Shown here: positions 32,592-43,587 of the stretch, one piece after another | Position numbering within the stretch: position 1 is the first letter of the stretch | Layout: every line of letters starts with the position of its first letter | Origin: SURF-21 sp964462595 | GTDB taxonomy: Bacteria > Actinomycetota > Geothermincolia > Geothermincolales > RBG-13-55-18 | Assembly: GCA_964462595.1 (NCBI GenBank) | Contig: CAYWXM010000046.1 | Location: 1 to 64,000 of the forward strand | DNA: 64,000 nucleotides | Reading direction: 5' to 3' | The notes under the pieces: generated by a model | The model's database searches: none | Seen by the model: only the letters and a program-made list of their open reading frames with translations | What the model was told of the DNA's origin: nothing | Position numbers and translations under genes: made by a program

Positions 32592-33134
32592 ATGCAGATA
32601 ATCGTCAAGGGAAAAAACCTGGAGGTCACCGAGGCGCTGCGTGGATACGCTCTGGAAAAGGTGAGCAGGGTCGAGAAATACCTCGACCGTATCATGAAGA
32701 CGGAGATCGAGATGAGCGTGGAAAGGAATCCCAAGATCCAGGACAACCAGGTGGTCGAGGTAACCATATTCTCGGGTGGCCCCATCATCCGGGCCAAGGA
32801 ATCCGCGGTGGATATGTACCAGGCCATCGATCTCGTAACCAGCAAGCTGGAGCGACAGGCGCGCAGGGTGAAGACGAAGATGATCGACCGCTCCCATCAC
32901 GCCAGAAACCCGTTCAAGGAATCCTCGACGAACGAGCGCGAGGAGGAAGCGGAGCCGGTCATCGTCAAGACCAAGAGCTTTCCCTTGAAGCCCATGACCC
33001 CGGAGGAAGCATGCCTGCAGATGGATTTCCTGGGCCACGACTTCTTCGTTTTCATCAACGCCGAAACGGAGGAGACCAACGTGGTTTATAGAAGAAAAGA
33101 TGGAGACTTCGGTTTGATCGAACCGGGAGGATGA
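32592..33134 (+). CDS. raiA: Ribosome hibernation-promoting factor, long form
   Basis: 180 residues. The N-terminal HPF/YfiA domain (MQIIVKGKNLEVTEALRGYA, RVEKYLDRI, VEVTIFSGGPIIRAKES, DMYQAIDLVTSKLERQ) binds the 30S decoding centre. The C-terminal dimerisation domain (FPLKPMTPEEACLQMDFLGH, DFFVFINAETEETNVVYRR) marks the long form that makes 100S ribosome dimers. GGAGGAGAAGG stands about 8 nt before ATG 32592. An upstream open frame overlapping the terminator is ignored. A terminator and the structured RNA lie directly upstream, suggesting growth-phase control through readthrough or RNA structure. Confidence 0.92.
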   Translation: MQIIVKGKNLEVTEALRGYALEKVSRVEKYLDRIMKTEIEMSVERNPKIQDNQVVEVTIFSGGPIIRAKESAVDMYQAIDLVTSKLERQARRVKTKMIDRSHHARNPFKESSTNEREEEAEPVIVKTKSFPLKPMTPEEACLQMDFLGHDFFVFINAETEETNVVYRRKDGDFGLIEPGG

Positions 33135-33135
33135 G

Positions 33136-33210
33136 ATGCGCAAGTTCATGGACATGGTCCGCCAGATCCTGGACTACGTTATCAGGCGCGGGGCTTCCAT
33201 GCGCATTTGA
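33136..33210 (+). CDS. Possible 24-residue small protein after raiA
   Basis: ATG 33136 follows GGGAGG with 5-nt spacing, overlapping the end of raiA. The short frame encodes a Met-rich, basic amphipathic segment (MRKFMDMVRQILDYVIRRG...) ending at TGA 33210. A ribosome binding site and a position within the operon are the only support; there is no family match. Confidence 0.3.
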   Translation: MRKFMDMVRQILDYVIRRGASMRI

Positions 33211-33235
33211 AGGTGGGCTGTGAGGAAGGATGGTC

Positions 33236-34849
33236 ATGGATAAAAGGGTTATGGTCCTGGCTTCCCTGGGGCTGGCGGGATCATTAGGAGTCATACTCTT
33301 TCTCACGCTGGTGGGCGATCAGCCGGTATTCTGGTTCTCGGTGTTCCTGCTGGGAGTGCTGGCGGTCGTCTGCGAGACCCTGGGCGAGAGGATGTACAGC
33401 GGCGGCAGATCGACATACGGCATCATCGCCCTCTTCGCCGCTATTGCCGCCCTCAACACGCCCTCGGCAATGATCGTGGCCCTGGCCGCCGCTTTTCACC
33501 TGCAACTCCTGAAGCGCAAGGACAATCCCTGGGAACTGGCCACCAGCGCATCCATTTACGCCCTGAGCACCTGGGCCGCATCGGGCGTCTACCACGCCCT
33601 GGGAGGCGCCTCGCGCTCCTTTACCACCTCGAATTCCCTGCGCTCCCTGGCGCCGCTGCTGGTAGCGGCAGCCGTGTTCTGGGCCCTCAACGCCGCCTTC
33701 GTGGCCGTGGCCCTGCGCTGGTCCAAGGGCGTCGACTCCGTGGATTTCCTGAAGAGCGATGCCTTGCGGCTGTTGCCGAATCAGCTGATTTACGCGCTGG
33801 TGGGGTTGGCCATGGGCGTGATCTACGCCCAGAACGCCTTCCACGTGCTCGAGGTGAGCGGCGTCGCGGCCCTGGACGCTAATGGCGATCTGGTGATACT
33901 GGGTTCGGTGGCTGAATCCCTTCGCGGCATCTTCGCCGTGTTCTCCCTGACCGCCCTGCTCGGCGTAGCCTGGTATTTCAGCGGCAGGAACATCGAGCTG
34001 CTGGAGGCATACGACCACAGCCTGGAAGTGCTGGTGACCCACCTGGAAAAGCGCGAGCCCTATCTCGACGGTCACGCGGAAAGGGTGGCCGGTTATGCCG
34101 CCCTCATCGCCGGGCAGATGCGGTTTCCGCTCTATGAGGTCAACCGCCTGCGTCATGCCGCGCTCCTGCACGATCTGGGGAGGCCCGTCATCCCTCGCGA
34201 TATCCTCCTGCAGACTGCACCCCTGAGCGAGGAGGAATTCGAGAAGATCAAGGCGCACCCACTGGAAGGGGCCTCCCGCCTGGAGGAGGTGGGGTACCTC
34301 GCGGACGTGGCCGAGGCGGTGCGGCACCACCACGAGTATTACGACGGCGGTGGATACATCGATCACCTTGCGGGGGACACCATACCCCTTACCGCCCGCA
34401 TCATCGCCGTCGCGGACGCTTACGATTCCATGCTTCACGACAGACCCTGGCGTGAGGCTAAGGGACACGAGAGGGCGTTGGCCGAGCTGCGGCAGAACAG
34501 CGGCAGGCAGTTCGATCCGGAAGTCGTGGACAATTTCATCGCCGCCCTGGAAGCGCGGGCCGCCAAAGAGGCGGTTCCCGCCCTCGAGGCCCAAGCGGAG
34601 GCCGGAGAAAAGGCGCCCAGAAAGGAAAGGCAGGCGGCGAAAAAAACCGGACACAAGCCGAAGCGTCGCGAGGAACTGCTGCGCGAGCGCAGGGAGGCTC
34701 GGGAACGCCTGGAGAGAGAGGCCCTGAGCGAGCTGGAAACGGAGGGCGGCTTCGAGCCAGGACCTCAAGGGGGCGAAGCGGGCGGGGAGCTGCCCGCGAG
34801 CGGGGTGGAGCCCGTGGGAGGAGAAGGACAGGGGGGTGACGCGCGGTGA
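33236..34849 (+). CDS. Membrane HD (HD-GYP-related) domain protein
   Basis: About 537 residues. About six N-terminal transmembrane helices (VMVLASLGLAGSLGVILFLT and later segments to about residue 255), then an HD phosphohydrolase domain: HAERVAGYAALIAGQM, LRHAALLHDLGRPVIP (HD pair), HHHEYYDGGGY and ARIIAVADAYDSM. The GYP motif is replaced by GGGY, so cyclic-di-GMP hydrolysis is uncertain. The tail from about residue 440 is charged, Arg/Glu-rich and probably disordered. ATG 33236 fits GAGGAAGG with a 6-nt gap; ATG 33230 abuts it. It overlaps the next HD protein by 4 nt (GTGA), indicating translational coupling. Confidence 0.8.
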   Translation: MDKRVMVLASLGLAGSLGVILFLTLVGDQPVFWFSVFLLGVLAVVCETLGERMYSGGRSTYGIIALFAAIAALNTPSAMIVALAAAFHLQLLKRKDNPWELATSASIYALSTWAASGVYHALGGASRSFTTSNSLRSLAPLLVAAAVFWALNAAFVAVALRWSKGVDSVDFLKSDALRLLPNQLIYALVGLAMGVIYAQNAFHVLEVSGVAALDANGDLVILGSVAESLRGIFAVFSLTALLGVAWYFSGRNIELLEAYDHSLEVLVTHLEKREPYLDGHAERVAGYAALIAGQMRFPLYEVNRLRHAALLHDLGRPVIPRDILLQTAPLSEEEFEKIKAHPLEGASRLEEVGYLADVAEAVRHHHEYYDGGGYIDHLAGDTIPLTARIIAVADAYDSMLHDRPWREAKGHERALAELRQNSGRQFDPEVVDNFIAALEARAAKEAVPALEAQAEAGEKAPRKERQAAKKTGHKPKRREELLRERREARERLEREALSELETEGGFEPGPQGGEAGGELPASGVEPVGGEGQGGDAR

Positions 34850-36213
34850 ACGAAAAACGGCTGAAGACGCTGCGCTACGTATCCATCGCCCTCTTCCTGG
34901 TCGTGCTCGGGGTATGCGCGCCCTTTGTCAAGTGGGGAGACCTGGACCCCGCGCGTACCCTGGGGCTGGTGGGCATCCTGGCCGTGTGCGAGACCTGGAG
35001 GGTGCAGTTCCCCTGGGGGAGGCCACTGCGCCTGGGCATGGCGGCCGTCCTGTGTATAATCGCCATCCGGCCCGTGCCGGAGGTGGTGTTCATCTTCCTG
35101 CTGGGCAGCCTTGTCGGCAGGGCGTTCTCGCGCATACAGCGTTCCGGAGATGTTGATTTCCTGCATATAGTGCAGCGCACCTATATCGTGGCCCTGGCAG
35201 GGGTCGTCTACCAGTTTGTCGCCAACCTGGGCTGGGATTTCGCCTGGAACGCCTATCCTCCCAATCTTTTCGGCCCGGGTCCCGCCACGACCACGGAATT
35301 TTTCACCTATTTCAACCCGGTGGTGCTGCATCGCGCCCTGATCTTTCCGGCTGCCTTCCTGGTGATGGCCCTCGTGTTCTATATCGGGGAGATGCTGACC
35401 TCTTCTCTGGAGACGGCGATGCAACTGGGAGGCAACTGGCGCGTGGTGCTGCCGCAACACATGCGGCAGACTTTTCCCATCTATCTGGCCATAACCGGCG
35501 CCGGCGCCCTCATGGCCCTGTACTTCCCACGCGTGCCCTGGCTGAACTTCCTCGTCTTCTTCATCCCCCTCCTGCTGGTGCGCGCGGAATCCAACCGGGA
35601 CAAGGAGCTTGACGAAAGGTATTTCCAGACCATGCGCATCGTGGGCGACGCATTCGACCTGGCTCGCGGGGTGCCGGGGCACTCGGGACGCGTGAGCAAT
35701 CTCGCGGCGGAGGTAGCGCGGGAGATGGGCATATCGGCCGAGGAGACGCGCAACATACGCTATGCGGCCGCGCTGCACGATATAGGGAGCATAGAATACG
35801 AAGGTAGCATAGATGCGCCGGGACATGCGGAGAGGGGAGCGGAGGTGCTGGAGCAGGTACCGCGCCTGAGGCCCATCGCCCATATAATCCGTTACAGCCA
35901 CCCGGCCTCGGAAGAGGAGGCGGTGGCGCAACGCTTGCCGCTGGGGTCAAAGATAATCGGTGTGGCTTGCGATTACGACCTGCTGACGAGCCATCCCGAG
36001 AAAAAGCTTTCCTCCCGGGAGGCGTTGGAGGAGATGGGCATCGAGCGCGGTAAGCTGTACGATTCCATCGTGCTGCGTACCCTGTCGCAGGTGGTGGAGT
36101 CCCAGTCCCGGGCGCGCCGCAGGCCGGAGAGAGAGATAATGCAGAGGGCCAAGGTACTGGAGGAGGAGGAACTCAAGGAGAGTTTCGAGGAGATCTTCAG
36201 GGAAGAAGAATAG
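34846..36213 (+). CDS. Membrane HD-domain protein, partner of the preceding gene
   Basis: 455 residues. Multiple N-terminal transmembrane helices (YVSIALFLVVLGVCAPFV through LNFLVFFIPLLLV) are followed by an HD domain: HSGRVSNLAAEVAREM, IRYAAALHDIGSIEYEG, IIRYSHPASEEEAV and KIIGVACDYDLLTS. The last segment lacks the DAYDAMT consensus of HD-GYP enzymes. The C-terminus is a charged coiled coil (EIMQRAKVLEEEELKES). The GTG start overlaps the previous stop. The tandem pair likely arose by duplication and may form a heteromeric membrane signalling phosphohydrolase; the substrate is unknown. Confidence 0.8.
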   Translation: MNEKRLKTLRYVSIALFLVVLGVCAPFVKWGDLDPARTLGLVGILAVCETWRVQFPWGRPLRLGMAAVLCIIAIRPVPEVVFIFLLGSLVGRAFSRIQRSGDVDFLHIVQRTYIVALAGVVYQFVANLGWDFAWNAYPPNLFGPGPATTTEFFTYFNPVVLHRALIFPAAFLVMALVFYIGEMLTSSLETAMQLGGNWRVVLPQHMRQTFPIYLAITGAGALMALYFPRVPWLNFLVFFIPLLLVRAESNRDKELDERYFQTMRIVGDAFDLARGVPGHSGRVSNLAAEVAREMGISAEETRNIRYAAALHDIGSIEYEGSIDAPGHAERGAEVLEQVPRLRPIAHIIRYSHPASEEEAVAQRLPLGSKIIGVACDYDLLTSHPEKKLSSREALEEMGIERGKLYDSIVLRTLSQVVESQSRARRRPEREIMQRAKVLEEEELKESFEEIFREEE

Positions 36214-36345
36214 AATCAGACTTTTAGGGTCAGGGCTCATTATTTGCAGACCGGATACGCAAGTGATGAGCTCCGGCCCTTAAATCCGGTATAGTTGGAA
36301 ATGCGTATAGTCTCGTCAGGCATGGCGGAAAAGGAGTAACGGCGC

Positions 36346-38970
<2,625 letters not shown>

Positions 38971-39006
38971 AGAAAAGAACACATGTCAGACGGTTAGGAG
39001 CGGGAA

Positions 39007-40108
39007 GTGCTGAGCGATTACCGGAGCGAGCTGGAGGAGATAGCCGGAAGGCTGGACAAGATAAAGGAGTATCTTTGACATAGAGGGCAAACGGGCCCGG
39101 GCGGATGAGCTGGAGAAACAGTCCGCCAGGCCCGATCTCTGGGACGACCAGGATAACGCCCGGCGCATCCTGGGGGAACTCTCGACCCTCAAGGACACGG
39201 TCGATACCTGGGAGAGGCTGGCGGCCCAGCGGAGGGAACTGGAGGAGCTGTCTCAGCTGGCCCAGGAGGAAGACGACGCCAGCCTCACCGGGGACATCGG
39301 CCGGGGCGTCGCGAAGTTGCACCGCGAGGTGGACCGCCTGGAGGAGGAGAGCCTGCTCTCGGGCGAATTAGATACGAGCGATGCCATCGTCAGCATCCAC
39401 CCCGGGGCCGGCGGGCTGGAGTCGCAGGACTGGGCCGAGATGCTGCTGCGCATGTACCTGCGCTGGGCCGAGGCGCGCGGCTTCAAGGCCGACCTCAACG
39501 AACTGCAACCGGGGGAGGGCGGCGGAATCAAGAGCGCGACCTTCACCGTGCACGGCCGCTTCGCGTACGGGCTCTTCCTCTCCGAGATGGGCGTCCACCG
39601 CCTGGTGCGCATATCGCCTTACGACGCTTCCAGCCGCCGTCACACCTCCTTTGCGTCCCTGGACGTCATCCCCATGCTGGAGGCCGAGGGGGAGATAGAG
39701 ATAGACCCCAAGGATCTGCGCGTCGAGACCTACCGCTCCAGCGGGGCTGGCGGGCAGCACGTGAACGTCACCGACTCCGCGGTGCGCATCACCCACGTGC
39801 CCACCGGAACCGTGGTATCGTGCCAGAACGAGCGCTCGCAGATCTCCAACCGCGCGACGGCCATGCGCATCCTGGAGTCGCGGCTCGCCGACAGGGCCCG
39901 CCGCGAGCGCGAGAAGGAGATCGAGAAGTTGCGGGGCGAGAAGATGGGCATAGGGTTCGGGAGCCAGATCCGCTCCTACGTGCTGCATCCATACCGCATG
40001 GCCAAGGACCACCGTACCGGCATGGAGATAGGAAACGTGGACGCGGTCCTGGATGGGGACCTCGACGATTTTATCGACGCCTACCTGCGCTGGAAAGCCG
40101 CACAATAA
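39007..40108 (+). CDS. prfB: Peptide chain release factor 2 with programmed +1 frameshift
   Basis: RF2 reads UAA and UGA stop codons. The start is GTG 39007. After 23 codons the frame ends at CTT TGA (39073-39078); a +1 shift at this point resumes GAC ATA GAG and runs to 40108, giving about 366 residues. AGGAG (39065-39069) upstream is the internal Shine-Dalgarno-like stimulator of the classical prfB site. Release-factor features in the long frame: SIHPGAGGLESQDWAEML, the GGQ catalytic motif in RSSGAGGQHVNVTDSAVR, and SQIRSYVLHPYRMAKDHRT near the end. SPF-type anticodon recognition lies between these. High RF2 levels should reduce its own synthesis. Confidence 0.97.
39065..39079 (+). promoter_or_regulatory. 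prfB programmed +1 frameshift signal
   Basis: AGGAG, then TAT CTT TGA C: a Shine-Dalgarno-like stimulator 3 nt before the slippery CTT and the in-frame UGA followed by C (weak termination context). This is the autoregulatory element known from RF2 genes. Confidence 0.95.
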
Positions 40109-40125
40109 AGGATTAGGCATGACAG

Positions 40126-40214
40126 CATGTATCGCGAAAGCGACAGCGCCGTCTTCGGCGCGACGGTGCCTGTGCCAGTCCTGGCGAAGCCAGGCCTGGC
40201 CTGGCACGTGTACG
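40126..40214 (-). repeat. Dispersed intergenic repeat, partial copy
   Basis: ATCGCGAAAGCGACAGCG, then GCGCGACGGTGCC...CAGGCCTGGC...GGCACGTGTAC is a shortened inverted copy of the repeat at 47293-47439. It lies between prfB and the PHP gene. Confidence 0.6.
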
Positions 40215-40262
40215 CCCTCGAGATGCCCTTTGGCACAAGCCCGATGAACGAAAGGAAAACTT

Positions 40263-41012
40263 GTGGCTAGAGAGACGACTTACGACATCAAGGTCGACCT
40301 GCACGTGCACAGCATCACCAGCGGCCACGCCTATTCCACGGTGGAGGAATGCGCGCGCGCCGTGGCCGAGAAAGGGCTGCAGGGATTCGCGGTAACCGAC
40401 CACGGACCCTCCATGCCCGGCTCCGGCAACGTCTATCATTTCTGGAACCTCAAGGTGCTGCCGCGGCGTTGGCACGGAGTGATAGTGCTGCGCTCCGCGG
40501 AGGTCAACATCCTGGACAAGGGCGGGAGCCTGGATCTGCCGGACCAGGTGATGGAAAAGCTGGATATAGTGCATGCCGGGCTGCACCCCTATACGGGCTA
40601 CGAGTGGGAGAGCGTGGAAGACAACACGGCAGCCCTCCTGGCCGCGATCTCCCATCCCCTGGTGGACGTCATCGTGCACCCCGACAACCCGGCCTACCCC
40701 GTGGACATGGGGAGGGTGGTGGAGGCTGCGGTGCGCGAGGGTAAGGCGCTGGAGGTCAACAACAGCTCGTTCGTCTATACCCGTAAGGGCAGCGAGGGGA
40801 ACTGTCGGGAGATGGTGAGCATGATGAAGGGCCGGGGCGGGCTTTTGACGGTGGGAAGCGACGCACACGTGTCCACCTTTGCAGGAGAATTCTCCCGCGC
40901 GGTCGAAATATTGGTGGAAACCGACATAGCTCCTCAGAGCGTGATAAACTACTCCATCGAGAGGCTGGAGGTCTTTCTCGCGTCCAGGGGGAAAAAGCTG
41001 AGCCTGGATTGA
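40263..41012 (+). CDS. PHP-domain phosphoesterase (YcdX-like)
   Basis: 249 residues. PHP motif I DLHVHSITSGHAYST, motif II VTDHGPSMPGS, then RSAEVNILDKGGSLDLP (metal Glu), HAGLHPYTGYEW, VIVHPDNPAYPVDMG and GSDAHVS. These are the His/Asp/Glu ligands of a trinuclear metal centre. YcdX-type proteins act as phosphatases. The GTG start at 40263 follows GAAAGGAAAAC. It stands alone between prfB and the transketolase pair, and the substrate is unknown. Confidence 0.85.
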   Translation: MARETTYDIKVDLHVHSITSGHAYSTVEECARAVAEKGLQGFAVTDHGPSMPGSGNVYHFWNLKVLPRRWHGVIVLRSAEVNILDKGGSLDLPDQVMEKLDIVHAGLHPYTGYEWESVEDNTAALLAAISHPLVDVIVHPDNPAYPVDMGRVVEAAVREGKALEVNNSSFVYTRKGSEGNCREMVSMMKGRGGLLTVGSDAHVSTFAGEFSRAVEILVETDIAPQSVINYSIERLEVFLASRGKKLSLD

Positions 41013-41045
41013 GGGGCGGGCCGCCGGCGAGGAAGGAAGGCAGGC

Positions 41046-41915
41046 ATGGCCATCCCCGTAAAGAGATCGGAAGGTGCGGTCTTGCGGCAGGTAGAGGGCG
41101 AGGAACTCAGGAGCGAACTGACAGATATTGCCAGGGAAGTGCGCAGCGACATCGTGCGCATGATAGGTCTGGCCCAGAGCGGGCACCCCGGTGGTTCGCT
41201 CTCCTGCGCGGATATCCTGGTCTGCCTGTATTTTCACGCCATGAACCACGACCCCAAGCAGCCCCGGTGGCGCTATCGCGACCGCTTCGTGCTCTCCAAG
41301 GGCCATGCCGCCCCCGCGCTCTACGCGGTGTTGGCCAGGAGCGGCTACTTCGACCGCGACGAGCTGTGGCGGCTGCGCCAGCTGGGCTCAATATTGCAGG
41401 GCCACCCCGACCGCCTCAAGACCCCGGGGATCGAGATATCCACCGGGTCCCTGGGACAGGGGCTCTCGGCGGCCTGCGGCATAGCCCTTGGCCTGCGTAT
41501 AGACGGAAACCCTGCCCGCGTCTACGCCCTCATCGGGGACGGGGAAAGCCAGGAGGGGGAGATCTGGGAGGCCGCCATGCTGGCTGCCCACCAGAACCTC
41601 GATAAGCTGACAGCCATCCTGGACAATAACGGCCTGCAGATCGACGGCAGCTGCTGCGACGTGGTAGGCCTCGGCGACATAGCCGCGAAATGGCGCGCCT
41701 TCGGCTGGGAGGTCGAGGAGATAGACGGGCACGACGTGCTGGAGATATGCGGGGCCATGGAACGGGCGGCCTCGGTCGACCGGCCGGTCATGATAGTCGC
41801 CCATACTGTCAAGGGCAAAGGGGTGTCTTTTATGGAGAACAACGTAGATTTTCACGGCAAGGCCCCCACGCCCGAGGAGATGGAAAGAGCGATAAAGGAG
41901 ATCGAGGGCTCTTGA
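41046..41915 (+). CDS. Transketolase, N-terminal subunit
   Basis: 289 residues, the thiamine-diphosphate-binding half of a split transketolase. GLAQSGHPGGSLSCADILVC, DRFVLSKGHAAPALYA and STGSLGQGLSAACGIALGLR appear in order. The metal/ThDP motif GDGESQEGEIWEAAMLA is followed by DNNGLQIDG. It pairs with the C-terminal subunit, which overlaps it by 4 nt, to move two-carbon units in the pentose phosphate pathway. Split transketolases are common in archaea and many Gram-positive bacteria. Confidence 0.95.
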   Translation: MAIPVKRSEGAVLRQVEGEELRSELTDIAREVRSDIVRMIGLAQSGHPGGSLSCADILVCLYFHAMNHDPKQPRWRYRDRFVLSKGHAAPALYAVLARSGYFDRDELWRLRQLGSILQGHPDRLKTPGIEISTGSLGQGLSAACGIALGLRIDGNPARVYALIGDGESQEGEIWEAAMLAAHQNLDKLTAILDNNGLQIDGSCCDVVGLGDIAAKWRAFGWEVEEIDGHDVLEICGAMERAASVDRPVMIVAHTVKGKGVSFMENNVDFHGKAPTPEEMERAIKEIEGS

Positions 41916-42853
41916 CGGCAGCACAGGAGACTAAGAGCACCCGGGACGGCTATGCCGCCGCCCTGCTCGAGCTGGGGGAGAAAGACGAGCGCGTCGTGGT
42001 CCTCGACGCCGACCTGGCCAAATCGACCCAGACGGAGAAGTTCAAGAAGAGATTTCCCGAACGCTTCATCGATTGCGGCGTGGCGGAGCAGAACCTCATG
42101 GCCACCGCGGCCGGCCTGTCCACCACGGGAAAGATCGTCTTCGCCTCCACCTTCGCCATCTTCGCCACCGGGCGCGCATACGACCAGGTGCGCAATACCA
42201 TCGCCTATTCCTATCTCAACGTGAAGATATGCGCCAGCCACGGCGGCATAACCGTGGGGGAGGACGGCTCCTCCCACCAGGCACTCGAGGACATAGCTCT
42301 CATGCGGGTGATCCCGCGCATGAAGGTGGTGGTGCCCGCCGATTATTACGAGGCGCGCGAGGCGGTCAAGGCGGTCGCCTACATAGAGGGGCCTTTTTAC
42401 GTGCGCATGGGGCGCCCCAAGATCCCCGTGCTCTTCGGCGACGATTACCGCTACGAGTTCGGCAAGGCTCTGACTATGCGCCCCGGCCGGGACGTGACCG
42501 TGCTGGCCTGCGGCTTCATGGTGCACAGGGCCCTGCAGGCGGCCGAGGAGCTGGCGCGGGGGGGGATAGAGGCGGAAGTAATAAACCTGCACACTATAAA
42601 ACCCCTGGACCGGGAGGGTATCCTGGCTTCGGCATCGCGCACGGGCCGCGTGGTGACCTGCGAGGAGCACTCGATCCTGGGAGGTCTAGGCAGCGCGGTT
42701 GCCGAACTCCTGGGAGAGGAGATGCCGCTGCCCATGCGCAGGGTGGGTATAAGGGACAGCTTCGGGACCTCCGGCACGGCGGATGAGCTGGTGGAACATT
42801 TCGGACTCGGCTCCCGTCACATCGCCGAGGTGGTTCGCGGCGCGTGCGAGTAG
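41912..42853 (+). CDS. Transketolase, C-terminal subunit
   Basis: 313 residues. VVVLDADLAKSTQTEKFKKR, FIDCGVAEQNLMATAAGLS (catalytic Glu), the pyrimidine-binding domain KICASHGGITVGEDGSSHQA, VYVRMGRP-like FYVRMGRPKIP and the C-terminal VTCEEHSILGGLGSAVAE region. The TTG start overlaps the N-subunit stop (TTGA), giving equal synthesis of the two halves. A longer frame upstream from 41690 overlaps the N-subunit and is not used. Confidence 0.95.
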   Translation: MTAAQETKSTRDGYAAALLELGEKDERVVVLDADLAKSTQTEKFKKRFPERFIDCGVAEQNLMATAAGLSTTGKIVFASTFAIFATGRAYDQVRNTIAYSYLNVKICASHGGITVGEDGSSHQALEDIALMRVIPRMKVVVPADYYEAREAVKAVAYIEGPFYVRMGRPKIPVLFGDDYRYEFGKALTMRPGRDVTVLACGFMVHRALQAAEELARGGIEAEVINLHTIKPLDREGILASASRTGRVVTCEEHSILGGLGSAVAELLGEEMPLPMRRVGIRDSFGTSGTADELVEHFGLGSRHIAEVVRGACE

Positions 42854-42903
42854 TAAAATCGTGCAGTCGGCTTGGAGAACGAGCGAGTGGGAGATGATGC
42901 GGA

Positions 42904-43587
42904 TTGATCCGGATGAGAAGGGTCACCAAGGTTTACAAAGGAAACGTCTATGCCCTTGAAGACGTCACGCTGGATATAGAGAGGGGCGAGTTCGCCTTCC
43001 TGGTGGGGCCGTCGGGGTCGGGCAAGAGCACCTTTATCAAGCTGCTGATAAAGGAGGAGGAGCCCACCGGGGGGCAGATATACATCGCCGACACCAACAT
43101 CAACCAGATGCGCAAGTGGAAGGTGCCCTACCTGCGCCGCAAGATCGGATGCGTGTTCCAGGATTTCAAGCTTCTGCCCCACAAGACCGTCTATCAGAAC
43201 GTGGCCTACGCCATGGAGGTGACCGGCAAATCCCACCGCATCGCGGAGCAGCATGTGCCGGAAGTGCTCAAGCTGGTAGGCCTGGGCCACAAGCTCGATG
43301 CCTTCCCGGACGAGCTCTCCGGCGGCGAGCAGCAGCGCGTGGCCATCGCTCGGGCCTTCATCAACCGCCCCCCCATCCTGCTCGCCGACGAGCCGACGGG
43401 AAACGTCGACCCCTCCCTGGCCGACGGCGTGGTGCGCCTGCTGGAGAAGATCAATTCCGCGGGCACCACGGTGATCATGGCCACGCACGACAAGCAGATC
43501 GTGAACGCCTTCCGCAAGAGGGTGATCGCCCTGGAGAACGGGCGCATAATACGCGACCAGGACAGGGGCGTGTACGGGTATGAATAA
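42904..43587 (+). CDS. ftsE: Cell-division ATP-binding protein FtsE
   Basis: 227 residues, ABC ATPase. Walker A GPSGSGKSTFIKLL, Q-loop VFQDFKLLPHKTVYQNVAYA, signature LSGGEQQRVAIARAFI, Walker B PILLADEPTGNVDP and H-loop MATHDKQ. The TTG start (MIRMRRVTKVYKGN) matches the usual FtsE N-terminus, with GGGAGA 9 nt upstream; ATG 42913 is an alternative. It couples with FtsX, whose start overlaps by 8 nt, to activate peptidoglycan hydrolases at the septum. Confidence 0.97.
   Translation: MIRMRRVTKVYKGNVYALEDVTLDIERGEFAFLVGPSGSGKSTFIKLLIKEEEPTGGQIYIADTNINQMRKWKVPYLRRKIGCVFQDFKLLPHKTVYQNVAYAMEVTGKSHRIAEQHVPEVLKLVGLGHKLDAFPDELSGGEQQRVAIARAFINRPPILLADEPTGNVDPSLADGVVRLLEKINSAGTTVIMATHDKQIVNAFRKRVIALENGRIIRDQDRGVYGYE

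Noticed and set aside
36290..36295. TATAGT as a secA promoter
   Set aside because: There is no -35 at a suitable distance, and readthrough from the HD genes is equally likely.
39007..39078. prfB as a pseudogene because of the in-frame UGA
   Set aside because: The UGA lies in a classical RF2 frameshift signal, and the long frame is intact.
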